Positions 7,299 to 15,316 of a DNA stretch of 18,034 nt are shown here, in pieces. The stretch's first letter is position 1. Each line of letters opens with the position of its first letter. The position numbers and the translations under genes were made by a program. The DNA lies in contig JAVXAG010000026.1 in NCBI GenBank assembly GCA_036660615.1, positions 1 to 18,034 on the forward strand, written 5' to 3'. The DNA comes from JAVXAG01 sp036660615. GTDB lineage: Bacteria > Bacillota > Clostridia > Peptostreptococcales > Anaerovoracaceae. The notes below the pieces were generated by a model. The model made no database searches. It was not told the origin of the DNA and saw only the letters and a list, made by a program, of their open reading frames with translations.

Positions 7299-7826
7299 TT
7301 AGCCTTCCAAATAACTGATATATGGAAGATTTCTATATTTTTGGTCATAGTCAAGGCCATAACCGACAATAAATAAGTCGTCTACTTTAAATCCTATGTA
7401 GTCTGCTTCAATATCTACTTTTCTACCTGTGGGCTTATCAAGTAAGGTGCATATTTTTACACTCTTTGGCTTTCTGTCTGCCAAGTGCTCCTTTATGTAT
7501 TTTAACGTTGTCCCAGTATCAACTATATCTTCGATAATCAATACACTTTTGCCATAAATATCTGTTTCAATATCCTTTTTGACTTTGACAACTCCACTAC
7601 TTGTCATTCCTGAACCGTAGCTACTAGCCACCATAAAATCTATTTTGGTATCGATGGATAAATTTTTCATTATATCTGACATCCATAAAATTGCACCTTT
7701 TAGTGTTCCAATCAAAATCAATTCCTCATCGGCATAATCCTCTGAAATTTGTTTTGCAATCTCTTTTGCCCTCTGCAAAATCTCTTCCTCTGTGTATAAG
7801 ATTTTACCTATAATATTATTATCCAT
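7299..7826 (-). CDS. hpt: Hypoxanthine phosphoribosyltransferase
   Basis: A 175-residue type I phosphoribosyltransferase of purine salvage. It joins hypoxanthine (often also guanine) to PRPP, giving IMP or GMP. The PRPP-binding signature VLIIEDIVDTGTT is at residues 95-107. The IGTLKGAILWMSD loop and FMVASSYGSGM precede it, and the purine-recognition region ADYIGFKVDDLFIVGYGLD follows near the C-terminus. Length and motif order match bacterial Hpt. The GAGGAGT ribosome binding site lies within the last codons of the upstream YkvA-like gene, whose stop is only 3 bp away, so coupling is likely. Confidence 0.95.
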   Translation of the reverse strand: MDNNIIGKILYTEEEILQRAKEIAKQISEDYADEELILIGTLKGAILWMSDIMKNLSIDTKIDFMVASSYGSGMTSSGVVKVKKDIETDIYGKSVLIIEDIVDTGTTLKYIKEHLADRKPKSVKICTLLDKPTGRKVDIEADYIGFKVDDLFIVGYGLDYDQKYRNLPYISYLEG

Positions 7827-7829
7827 GAT

Positions 7830-8210
7830 TTACTCCTCATCTTTTTTAGCTTCTTCTTTTGCCTTAGTTTTTTCTCTTTCTTTTACCTTGTCATCTTCAG
7901 ACACTTCAAATTGTACACCCTCTACTATGGTCTTGTCACGAAAATTTTTAGTAATGTCCTCTTCTTTTTCTCCAAACCAATAAGTGTCCAATTCATCTTT
8001 TAGATACCATAGTATAAATACCCATAAAATTATATCATCTGTAATTCCAAATGGCAGTACAAAGATAGGGATTATATCTATAGGGAACACCAAATATATA
8101 AGTCCAAAGATTATCAACGCTTTTTTTCTTTTTGGAACCTCTGGATCCTTCATCAAAAATCTTATGGCTTTGATTCTTTTCATTATGATTCTAAACCCTA
8201 AAAATTGCAT
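7830..8210 (-). CDS. YkvA-like DUF1232 membrane protein
   Basis: A 126-residue protein carrying the DUF1232 signature, visible as IYLVFPIDIIPIFVLPFGIT and DDIILW at about residues 38-63. Two hydrophobic stretches probably span or enter the membrane. The C-terminal 25 residues are strongly charged (lysine and glutamate). The function of the family is not established. The ATG directly follows the engB TAA with no spacer, and GGAGG in the engB C-terminus is placed correctly for it, so a later ATG at codon 10 is less likely. Confidence 0.8.
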   Translation of the reverse strand: MQFLGFRIIMKRIKAIRFLMKDPEVPKRKKALIIFGLIYLVFPIDIIPIFVLPFGITDDIILWVFILWYLKDELDTYWFGEKEEDITKNFRDKTIVEGVQFEVSEDDKVKEREKTKAKEEAKKDEE

Positions 8211-8798
8211 TTAATCCTCCAATATGTTTTCAATCTCATCTAGCAGGACATCATATCCTGTTCTCTTTAACACCGAAATTGGTATCACCTTATCTTCACT
8301 TGAAAGCTGCAATGTTTTTCTTATTACCCCAATACATTTTTGTAACTCATTTCGAGAAACTTTATCTGCTTTGGTTGCAACAACAACTCCATCTAGTCCG
8401 TAATGTCTAAGGTAATTGTACATTTGAATATCTTGAGCAGACGGTGCATGCCTTACATCTACCAGTTGAACAACCTTTTTTAATCCTTGCCTACCGTCAA
8501 AATATTGCTCAATCATATCTCCCCAGTTTTCTGTAACTGATTTTGATACCCTTGCATATCCATAACCAGGCAAATCGACTATTCTAAATTCATCATTTAT
8601 TTGATAAAAATTGATAGTTCTTGTTTTCCCTGGATTTCCACTGACTCTAGCCAAGTTTTTTCTGTTGGTCAATAAATTCAATAGCGACGATTTGCCAACA
8701 TTTGATCTGCCGGCAAAGGCTATCTCTTTCATTGAATCCTCCGGATATTGCTGTGGTCTAACTGCAACAGCCGCTAAATCTGCTTTTTTTATGATCAT
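8211..8798 (-). CDS. engB: Ribosome-biogenesis GTPase EngB (YsxC/YihA)
   Basis: A 195-residue TRAFAC GTPase needed for late assembly of the large ribosomal subunit. The G1 motif GRSNVGKSS is at residues 30-38, G2 in GKTRTINFY, G3 in DLPGYGYA, G4 as TKAD and G5 near VIPISV. Length and motifs fit the EngB family closely. It starts 12 bp after the lon stop with a modest ribosome binding site (TAGGT). The lon-engB order is common in Firmicutes and supports both calls. Confidence 0.96.
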   Translation of the reverse strand: MIIKKADLAAVAVRPQQYPEDSMKEIAFAGRSNVGKSSLLNLLTNRKNLARVSGNPGKTRTINFYQINDEFRIVDLPGYGYARVSKSVTENWGDMIEQYFDGRQGLKKVVQLVDVRHAPSAQDIQMYNYLRHYGLDGVVVATKADKVSRNELQKCIGVIRKTLQLSSEDKVIPISVLKRTGYDVLLDEIENILED

Positions 8799-8810
8799 TT
8801 TTTTACCTAT

Positions 8811-11210
8811 CTATTTCACTAGCGCATGAGCAAGAGCATCATCTACTGTATCGAGTAATACAAATTCCAATTGTTTTCTAACTGCTACTGGTATTTCATC
8901 AATATCTGCTTCATTGTCTCTTGGTAACAGTATCTTCTTTATACCCGCTCTATGGGCAGCTAAAACTTTTTCTTTTATTCCACCAACAGGAAGTATTTTT
9001 CCTCTTAGGGTAATTTCTCCTGTCATTGCAATGTCCTTTTTTACAGGCGTGTTTGTAAGGGTTGAAATTATAGCAACACACATTGTTACACCTGCTGAAG
9101 GTCCATCTTTTGGAGTAGCCCCTTCTGGTACGTGAACATGAAGATCGTATTTTTTATAAAAATCTTCTTCGATATTCAACTTACTTGCCATAGACCTAAT
9201 ATAACTGATTCCCGCTTTGGCAGACTCTTGCATTACCTCACCAAGTTGACCAGTCAATACTAATTTGCCACTTCCTGGCACCACTGCTGTTTCAATAAAC
9301 AAAGTGTCTCCACCGACAGTTGTCCAAGCAAGTCCAGTAGTAACGCCTACTTCATTTTTGCCTTCTATAATATCGTATCTATATCGTTTCTTGCCCAGAT
9401 ACTTTTCCAAATTGTTAGCTGTTATCTTACAGCCCTTTGATTTATCTGTAACAATTTTTCGAGCCACTTTTCTGCACAAGCCAGCAATCTCACGTTCAAG
9501 GTTTCTGACTCCTGATTCTCTTGTATAGTAGTTAACTAAATCTCTTACAGCACTTTCTGACAAAGAGAAATTTGTGGATTTAAGTCCATGTTCCTTTGTC
9601 TTCTTTGGTATTAAATACTTCTGCGCAATCTTAACTTTTTCTTCTTCAGTATATCCTGAAACCTCAATTAGTTCCATTCTGTCAAGAAGTGGTCTTGGAA
9701 TTGTATCCGTATTGTTAGCAGTAGTAATAAACATCACTTTGGACAAGTCAAAAGGTACTTCCAAAAAGTGATCTGTAAAGTCCTTGTTCTGTTCAGGATC
9801 CAAAACCTCCAATAAAGCCGATGCTGGATCGCCCTTGAAATCTGCTCCTATTTTGTCTACTTCGTCAAATAAAAATACTGGATTATTAGTCCCTGCATCT
9901 TTTATGCTAGAAATTACCCTACCTGGAATAGCTCCAATATATGTTCTTCTATGTCCTCTAATTTCTGCTTCGTCTCTTACTCCGCCAAGGGACATTCTAA
10001 CAAATTCTCTCCCACTGGCTCTGGCGATTGATTTAGCAACTGAAGTTTTTCCAACTCCCGGTGGCCCTACAAGACACAAAATCGGTCCTTTTATATTCTT
10101 AGAAAGATGAATTACCGCTAAGTATTCCAAAATTCTCTCTTTTACTTTTTCTAATCCATAATGGTCTTCATTTAATATTTTTTCCGCCTTTTTCAAGTCA
10201 ATATTAAGCTTTGAAGCTTCGTGCCAAGGCAATGCCAAAATGGTTTCAACATAATTTCTAATTACAGCGCCTTCTGCTGAAGATGGCATCATTCTAGAAA
10301 ATTTGTTAATTTCTTTTTTTACTTTTTCTTCTATTTTTTCAGGAAGTTTCAATGCTTCAAGTTGGTCAAGCCACTCAGCCGCTTCTACTCCAGCGTCTTC
10401 ATTTACTCCTAGTTCTTCCTGTATTGCTCTCATCTTCTCTCTCAAAAAGTATTCTCTTTGATTCTGATTAATGCTTGTCTTTACTTTCTCGGAAAGGTCT
10501 CTCTCCAAAATCAGTATTTCATTTTCCTCAGCTAAAATCTGATTCAATATGGAATATCTCTCATCCAGATTAACAGCCTCTAATATTTGTTGTTTTTTCT
10601 CCACATCTATGATAAGTTCGTTGGAAATTTCGTCTGCCAATTTGTTTAGGTTCTTTGTTCCAACAATTCTTTCCATAAGTGGCTCTGTTATAGAACCAGT
10701 CAATGTGCCATATTCCATAAACCCTTCTATGACTAGTCTGATAGCCGCCTTTGTCTCTAACGATAAAGGTTCCTTTTTCAGTTCATCTGTGGGTTCTTCA
10801 ATTCTCTTAACATATGCTCTTATATACGGTTCTTCCATAAATATTTCATCAATAGTTGCCCTGCAAACTCCTTCAACCAATACCCTAACAGCATCGCCCT
10901 GGATTTTTAGCATTTGTTTTACTCTTACAATGGTTCCTAATTTATAATAATCATCTACGGTTGGCAATAAAATGTTTTCATCAAGTTGTGATGTTACAAA
11001 CAGATATTTGTCAGTTGCCATAGCATCTTCCAATGCTCTTATAGATTTTTCTCTTCCTATATCAAAGTGAACCGCCGTATTTGGGAAAATTACAACCCCT
11101 CTAAGCGGTACGCATGGCATACTTTCAGCATTTAATATTTCATTGATTTCTTCTTCATTTCTTTTAAGTTGTTCTTCGTCTAATATTACGTCTTTTTTTT
11201 CTTCGCTCAT
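8811..11210 (-). CDS. lon: ATP-dependent protease Lon
   Basis: A 799-residue Lon protease that degrades misfolded and short-lived regulatory proteins in the cytoplasm. The N-terminal substrate-binding domain begins near MPCVPLRGVVIFPNT (from residue 31). The Walker A motif GPPGVGKT is at 382-389 and Walker B at VFLFDEVDK (about 445-453). The proteolytic dyad is Ser705 in KDGPSAGV and Lys748 in GGIKEKV, with the same 43-residue spacing as in E. coli Lon. The ATG at 11208-11210 is chosen because GGGGAGGAGG lies just upstream. An upstream TTG at 11238-11240 would run through the terminator hairpin and is rejected. It lies 55 bp after clpX, separated by that hairpin. Confidence 0.97.
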   Translation of the reverse strand: MSEEKKDVILDEEQLKRNEEEINEILNAESMPCVPLRGVVIFPNTAVHFDIGREKSIRALEDAMATDKYLFVTSQLDENILLPTVDDYYKLGTIVRVKQMLKIQGDAVRVLVEGVCRATIDEIFMEEPYIRAYVKRIEEPTDELKKEPLSLETKAAIRLVIEGFMEYGTLTGSITEPLMERIVGTKNLNKLADEISNELIIDVEKKQQILEAVNLDERYSILNQILAEENEILILERDLSEKVKTSINQNQREYFLREKMRAIQEELGVNEDAGVEAAEWLDQLEALKLPEKIEEKVKKEINKFSRMMPSSAEGAVIRNYVETILALPWHEASKLNIDLKKAEKILNEDHYGLEKVKERILEYLAVIHLSKNIKGPILCLVGPPGVGKTSVAKSIARASGREFVRMSLGGVRDEAEIRGHRRTYIGAIPGRVISSIKDAGTNNPVFLFDEVDKIGADFKGDPASALLEVLDPEQNKDFTDHFLEVPFDLSKVMFITTANNTDTIPRPLLDRMELIEVSGYTEEEKVKIAQKYLIPKKTKEHGLKSTNFSLSESAVRDLVNYYTRESGVRNLEREIAGLCRKVARKIVTDKSKGCKITANNLEKYLGKKRYRYDIIEGKNEVGVTTGLAWTTVGGDTLFIETAVVPGSGKLVLTGQLGEVMQESAKAGISYIRSMASKLNIEEDFYKKYDLHVHVPEGATPKDGPSAGVTMCVAIISTLTNTPVKKDIAMTGEITLRGKILPVGGIKEKVLAAHRAGIKKILLPRDNEADIDEIPVAVRKQLEFVLLDTVDDALAHALVK

Positions 11211-11214
11211 TTTA

Positions 11215-11225
11215 TCCTCCTCCCC
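11215..11225 (-). promoter_or_regulatory. Strong ribosome binding site of lon
   Basis: GGGGAGGAGG followed by ATAAA and ATG is among the best Shine-Dalgarno matches in the window. It fixes the lon start at 11210. It lies just beyond the hairpin at 11240-11257, so ribosomes could load independently of clpX translation. Confidence 0.8.
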
Positions 11226-11232
11226 AAAGTTA

Positions 11233-11257
11233 GAAAACAAGGCGACAAAAGTCGCCT
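11233..11257 (-). terminator. Terminator-like hairpin between clpX and lon
   Basis: On the minus strand AGGCGAC (11257-11251) pairs perfectly with GTCGCCT (11246-11240) around a TTTT loop, followed by TGTTTTC. It starts 9 bp beyond the clpX stop. A second inverted repeat (11269-11284, TGAAGC/GCTTCA) ends just before the clpX stop. Together they should reduce or condition read-through from clpX into lon. Confidence 0.75.
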
Positions 11258-11265
11258 ATTTCCAT

Positions 11266-12543
11266 TTATGAAGCATCTGCTTCATTATCTTTTGATTGTT
11301 TTGGTTCGCCCAATAGTAATGTTGGGCTGACTTCATTATCTATAGTTGCTTCTGTTATAATACATTTTTGTACATCGTCTCTGGAAGGTATGTCAAACAT
11401 AATGTCCGTCATTACTTTCTCGAAAATACTTCTAAGTCCTCTAGCTCCAGTCTTTCTCTCAATTGCTTGTTTTGCAATTGCTACAACAGCGTCGTCTTCT
11501 ATTTCTAGTTCAACATCATCTAAACTGAATAACTTCTCGTATTGCTTAAGCAATGCATTCTTTGGCTCTTTCATGATTCTAATCAAATCATTTTCTGAAA
11601 GCTCCTCCAAAGTTACAATTGCTGGAAGTCTACCGATGAACTCCGGAATTAATCCAAATTTCAAAAGATCCTCTGGCTGAATGCGTTTTAGTATATTAAT
11701 TTCTTCAACTTTGGTTTTTTCTACAGTTGAGTTAAATCCAATTACTTTTTCGCCCATTCTCCTTTGGATGATTTTATCCATTCCATCAAAAGCTCCGCCA
11801 CAAATAAATAATACATTTGTAGTATCAAATTGAAGGAATTCTTGGTGTGGATGTTTTCTTCCACCTTGTGGTGGCACATTAGCAATTGTACCCTCCAAGA
11901 TTTTTAGCAATGCTTGTTGTACACCTTCGCCACTTACATCTCTTGTGATTGAAGGGTTTTCAGATTTTCTAGCAATCTTGTCGATTTCATCTACATAGAT
12001 GATACCTTTTTGGGCTTTCTCTATATCAAAATCCGCTGCCTGTACTAATTTCAGTAGAATATTTTCCACGTCTTCTCCTACATAGCCAGCCTCTGTCAAT
12101 GCAGTAGCATCAGCAATAGCAAAAGGTACATTCAGTATCTTTGCCAAAGTTTGAGCCAATAGTGTTTTTCCTGAACCAGTAGGTCCTATCATAACAATGT
12201 TACTCTTTTGCAATTCCACATCATCATTTTTCTTTTGTTTTGAATTGATTCTCTTATAGTGATTGTATACAGCCACTGCCAATGCCTTCTTTGCACCGTC
12301 TTGACCTATAACATAATCAGAAAGAATATCAAATATTTCTTTTGGTTTTGGTAACTCAAGTGTGGTTTCATACTCCGGTTCACCTGTTGAATTCTTTATA
12401 TCATTTTGTATGATGTCCATACAAAGTTCTACACATTCATCACAAATATACACTCCCGGTCCTGCCACAATTCTTTTTACTTGCCCTTGAGATTTACCAC
12501 AAAACGAACATTTAAGTTGTTTGTTCTCATCATACTTTGTCAT
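11266..12543 (-). CDS. clpX: ClpX, ATPase subunit of the ClpXP protease
   Basis: A 425-residue AAA+ unfoldase that recognises substrates and feeds them to ClpP. The N-terminal zinc-binding domain has four cysteines (C12, C15, C34, C37). The Walker A motif GPTGSGKT is at 120-127, and YVDEIDKIARK and TRDVSGEGVQQALLK follow. The ClpP-docking tripeptide IGF is present in EKVIGFNS. Sensor region GARGLRSI lies near the end, and the last 13 residues are a charged tail. It starts 11 bp after clpP with AGAGGGGA as ribosome binding site, so the two subunits are made together. Confidence 0.98.
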   Translation of the reverse strand: MTKYDENKQLKCSFCGKSQGQVKRIVAGPGVYICDECVELCMDIIQNDIKNSTGEPEYETTLELPKPKEIFDILSDYVIGQDGAKKALAVAVYNHYKRINSKQKKNDDVELQKSNIVMIGPTGSGKTLLAQTLAKILNVPFAIADATALTEAGYVGEDVENILLKLVQAADFDIEKAQKGIIYVDEIDKIARKSENPSITRDVSGEGVQQALLKILEGTIANVPPQGGRKHPHQEFLQFDTTNVLFICGGAFDGMDKIIQRRMGEKVIGFNSTVEKTKVEEINILKRIQPEDLLKFGLIPEFIGRLPAIVTLEELSENDLIRIMKEPKNALLKQYEKLFSLDDVELEIEDDAVVAIAKQAIERKTGARGLRSIFEKVMTDIMFDIPSRDDVQKCIITEATIDNEVSPTLLLGEPKQSKDNEADAS

Positions 12544-12554
12544 AAAATTCCCCT

Positions 12555-13136
12555 CTACTTTTTGGTGATTACTTTATCAATCAAACCATATGCGCAAGCT
12601 TCTTCTGCTCCCATAAAATTATCTCTGTCTGTATCTTTTTCGATTTTGGACATATCCTGACCTGTATTTAAAGCCAATATTTTATTTAACTTTTCTCTAG
12701 TCTTCAATATCCATTCAGCATGAATTTTTATATCCGATGCTTGACCCTTTGCTCCTCCAAGTGGTTGATGAATCATTATCTCTGCATTTGGAAGTGCATA
12801 TCTTTTTCCTTTTTCCCCTGATGAAAGCAAAAATGCACCCATGCTAGCAGCCATACCTATGCAAATCGTCGATACGTCTGCATGAATGTATTGCATGGTG
12901 TCATAAATAGCCATTCCGGCCGTAACTGAACCACCAGGACTATTAATGTATAATGAAATATCCTTCTCTGGATCTTCCGCTTCTAGGAATAGAAGTTGAG
13001 CCACTACAAGACTTGCAACATGCTCATCTATTTCTTCTCCTAAAAATATTATTCTGTCTTTTAGTAATCTTGAAAATATATCATAAGATCTTTCACCGCG
13101 ACTACTCTGTTCTACGACATATGGTACTAAAGCCAT
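12555..13136 (-). CDS. clpP: ClpP, proteolytic subunit of Clp protease
   Basis: A 193-residue serine peptidase that forms the double-ring chamber used by ClpX and other Clp ATPases. The catalytic triad is Ser98 in GMAASMGAF, His123 in EIMIHQPLGG and Asp172 in DTDRDNF, spaced as in known ClpP. The SPGGSVTAG oxyanion loop is at about 66-74. The N-terminus MALVPYVVEQ is a short propeptide-like segment followed by SSRGERSYDI. The ribosome binding site is AAGGGGGT. It lies 28 bp after tig and 11 bp before clpX, the classic order. Confidence 0.98.
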   Translation of the reverse strand: MALVPYVVEQSSRGERSYDIFSRLLKDRIIFLGEEIDEHVASLVVAQLLFLEAEDPEKDISLYINSPGGSVTAGMAIYDTMQYIHADVSTICIGMAASMGAFLLSSGEKGKRYALPNAEIMIHQPLGGAKGQASDIKIHAEWILKTREKLNKILALNTGQDMSKIEKDTDRDNFMGAEEACAYGLIDKVITKK

Positions 13137-13164
13137 TTTATATACCCCCTTGTTTATTTGTATA

Positions 13165-14448
13165 TTATTTTATTACTGCTTTGTCAAATAACAAATCGAT
13201 AACTTTCTTTAACTGAATATCTTTTTGTAGGAATGTGATGTTTTCAACACCTACCATTTGTTTGATTTGTTCAACATCTGTTTGGTATTGAATAGCCATT
13301 AAGTTTAGCTCGTCTTCTAGTTCTTCTGCTGTAACTTCGACTTTTTCTTTTTCTACAATTGACATCAAGATTAATCTAGTCTTTACTTTTGAAGTTGCAT
13401 CTTCACGTAAATCTTCTCTAAATTCTTTTGGTTCTTTTTGTACGTATTGTAAATATTGTTCCAAAGACAATCCTTGGTATCTCAATTGATGATCCAAATC
13501 TTGAGCCATTCTATCAATTTCGTCTTCAACCATAACTCTTGGTACATCAACATCGTGTGCTTCTGTTACTTTGTCTATAATTGCATCTTTCATTTTGCTA
13601 ATTGATCTTGCTTCAGCTTGCGTTTCTAGTCTTTCCTTAGTGGATGCTTTTAATTCATCTAAAGTGTCATACTCACTAACATCTTTTGCGAATTCATCAT
13701 CTAATTCAGGAAGCTGTTCTTCTTTTACTTCGTGTACTAGGCAATGGAATACTGCTTCTTTTCCTGCAAGTTCTTCTGCTTGATAATCTTCTGGGAAAGT
13801 TACTGTTACGTCTTTCTTTTCTCCAGGTGTAGCGCCTACAAGCTGTTCTTCAAATCCAGGGATAAACATTCCTGATCCAATTTTTAGTTCTTGCCTTTCT
13901 GCAGTGCCACCTTCAAATTGTTCTTCTCCAACAAAACCGGAATAGTCAAACAAAACAGTGTCTCCGTCTACGACAGGTCTATCTGCTAAAATCATTCTAG
14001 CATTTCTCTTTTGAAGTGTCTCGATCTCTTTGTCTATATCTTCTTCTGTTACTTCTTCAACTACCTTTTCTGTTTCAACTCCTAAATAATCTTTTACTTC
14101 GATTATTGGTGAACATGGTACTGTAATTGTTACTGTAAAGTCTTTGCCTTTGCCAATTTCACTGAATTCTGCATCTGGGCTGTCGATAACTTCCAATTCC
14201 AATTCATTTAATGCTGTTGGGTAGTTTTGTTTAAAAATCTCATTAATTGCATCTTCATAAAACACGCCTTCTCCATAATGCTTTTCGATTATTCCTCTTG
14301 GTGCTTTACCTTTTCTAAAACCGTCTATTGTAAACTGATCCTTTGATGCTTGGTAAGCTTTAACTACAGCAGCTTCAAATTCTTCAGCTGTAAACTCCAT
14401 AGTAAATTTTACGTCATTTTTCTCTCTAGAAATAAATGTTGTTTTCAT
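13165..14448 (-). CDS. tig: Trigger factor
   Basis: A 427-residue ribosome-bound chaperone with peptidyl-prolyl isomerase activity. The ribosome-docking signature GFRKGKAPRG is at residues 43-52. An FKBP-type domain follows in the middle, visible in DGDTVLFDYSGFVGEEQFEGG and SGMFIPGFEEQL. The C-terminal half is a long helical substrate cradle beginning near LPELDDEFAKDVSEYDTLDEL. The length is typical. AGGAGG at 14457-14462 supports the ATG. It is the first gene of the unit, with its own promoter and a structured leader of about 90 bases. Confidence 0.97.
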   Translation of the reverse strand: MKTTFISREKNDVKFTMEFTAEEFEAAVVKAYQASKDQFTIDGFRKGKAPRGIIEKHYGEGVFYEDAINEIFKQNYPTALNELELEVIDSPDAEFSEIGKGKDFTVTITVPCSPIIEVKDYLGVETEKVVEEVTEEDIDKEIETLQKRNARMILADRPVVDGDTVLFDYSGFVGEEQFEGGTAERQELKIGSGMFIPGFEEQLVGATPGEKKDVTVTFPEDYQAEELAGKEAVFHCLVHEVKEEQLPELDDEFAKDVSEYDTLDELKASTKERLETQAEARSISKMKDAIIDKVTEAHDVDVPRVMVEDEIDRMAQDLDHQLRYQGLSLEQYLQYVQKEPKEFREDLREDATSKVKTRLILMSIVEKEKVEVTAEELEDELNLMAIQYQTDVEQIKQMVGVENITFLQKDIQLKKVIDLLFDKAVIK

Positions 14449-14486
14449 TGATATATATCCTCCTAAAATTACGTCTTCTTTTGTAA

Positions 14487-14529
14487 ATTATGTTCTTCAA
14501 CTGTTTTTCAACCATTAAGAACACATAAT
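14487..14529 (-). other. Leader hairpin upstream of tig
   Basis: In the predicted tig mRNA leader, 14529-14525 plus 14522-14517 can pair with 14497-14487. This gives an 11-bp stem with a 2-base bulge (14523-14524) and a 19-base loop. There is no T-run after it, so it is not a terminator. It lies between the promoter and the ribosome binding site, and could affect mRNA stability or be a protein-binding site. Confidence 0.5.
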
Positions 14530-14536
14530 GCATATT

Positions 14537-14565
14537 ATTATACATTTTTTTTGACCAAAAGTAAA
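14537..14565 (-). promoter_or_regulatory. Promoter of the tig-clpP-clpX unit
   Basis: On the minus strand TTTACT (14565-14560) is followed after 17 bp by a perfect TATAAT (14542-14537). The -35 match is four of six. A GGTCAAA heptad, the half-site of the CtsR heat-shock repressor, lies in the spacer, but no second copy is visible in direct repeat. Confidence 0.75.
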
Positions 14566-14570
14566 GGGCA

Positions 14571-14606
14571 TTAAATAAAAATGACTGTCGTAAAAACAGT
14601 CATTTT
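14571..14606 (-). terminator. Rho-independent terminator after the CYTH gene
   Basis: AAAATGACTGT (14606-14596, read on the minus strand) pairs perfectly over 11 bp with 14588-14578, around a 7-base loop, and is followed by TATTTAA. The inner stem is G/C-containing and the outer A-T pairs make it look bidirectional. It separates the dapB unit from the tig promoter. Confidence 0.85.
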
Positions 14607-14607
14607 G

Positions 14608-15228
14608 TTATCGTATCAAGTCAAGCCCGCGTTTATACTTACTAGTGTTTTCTGGAACCAAGTTATATTTTTCTGCCAAGGTTTCTCCAACTACTGAAAG
14701 GTCATCTTTATCACCTGAATATAGCTCTATTTCCAGCTCTGAAATAGGTGCATTTCCTTTATCAGTAATTATCTCCCCTTTGTCGAGAGATATGACGCTG
14801 ATTGATTTTCCAGTATCAATACGCATCTGTTTTCTAACAAAATTAATCTGCATTATAGGTACCATCTTTTTGTCACCTACAAGCTCTCTTAAAATCTCGC
14901 CCATTGGACATTGATCAAATATATCCAGTTTGGGTTCCTCAAGAAATTTTTCATCATCTACAGGAATATTTATTTCTTCCCGTATATGCAAACCATCTTC
15001 TGCTGAACCATTCCACTTGATTGTCGATATGATTTTATTGTTTTCACGTCTAACTCTAAGAGCAATGGATGCATCTCTAAGTACTCCATCCGCTGTATCA
15101 AAATAAACTGCGTCCATTTTAATTCGCTCATCAGAATTCTTGTCTTTTATTGCTGTCAAATACTGATCTTCTAAAATTTTCTCAGAAACTAATTTATCAG
15201 TTACTGCATATTTTAATTCGATTTCCAT
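14608..15228 (-). CDS. CYTH-domain phosphohydrolase
   Basis: A 206-residue protein of the CYTH superfamily, whose members hydrolyse triphosphates (inorganic triphosphate, thiamine triphosphate) or act as adenylate cyclase class IV. The defining ExExK motif is at the very N-terminus (E2, E4, K6). Further tunnel residues appear in AVYFDTADG, ALRVRRENN, STIKWNG, REEINIP and SELEIELYSGD. No CHAD domain is attached. A triphosphatase role in the cytoplasm is most likely, but the substrate cannot be chosen from sequence. AGAGGTTG supports the start. It is the last gene of the nhaC-dapB unit, 88 bp after dapB. Confidence 0.88.
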   Translation of the reverse strand: MEIELKYAVTDKLVSEKILEDQYLTAIKDKNSDERIKMDAVYFDTADGVLRDASIALRVRRENNKIISTIKWNGSAEDGLHIREEINIPVDDEKFLEEPKLDIFDQCPMGEILRELVGDKKMVPIMQINFVRKQMRIDTGKSISVISLDKGEIITDKGNAPISELEIELYSGDKDDLSVVGETLAEKYNLVPENTSKYKRGLDLIR

Positions 15229-15252
15229 TACAACCTCTTATCCATTCTTTTC

Positions 15253-15288
15253 TAAATACTAAATATTAAATACTAATTCGCAACGAAT
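15253..15288. repeat. Heptad tandem repeats and a short palindrome between dapB and the CYTH gene
   Basis: On the plus strand TAAATAC, TAAATAT and TAAATAC follow one another at 15253-15273, with a degenerate fourth copy at 15274-15280. The fourth runs into ATTCG-CAA-CGAAT (15276-15288), a perfect 5-bp inverted repeat. On the minus strand TTGCGA within the palindrome and TAGTAT within the repeats are 16 bp apart and could form a weak promoter for the CYTH gene. Confidence 0.5.
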
Positions 15289-15316
15289 AAAGTTTTATCA
15301 TATATTTTGAATTAAG

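Noticed and set aside
9784..10110. Long plus-strand open frame opposite lon (108 codons), and similar ones at 10549-10947 and 4442-4795
   Set aside because: All are antisense to conserved genes with intact catalytic motifs, have serine- and isoleucine-rich low-quality translations and lack ribosome binding sites; they are shadows.
11211..11240. Upstream TTG start adding ten residues to Lon
   Set aside because: It would place the start codon inside the T-tail of the hairpin and ignore the strong GGGGAGGAGG site that fits the ATG at 11210.
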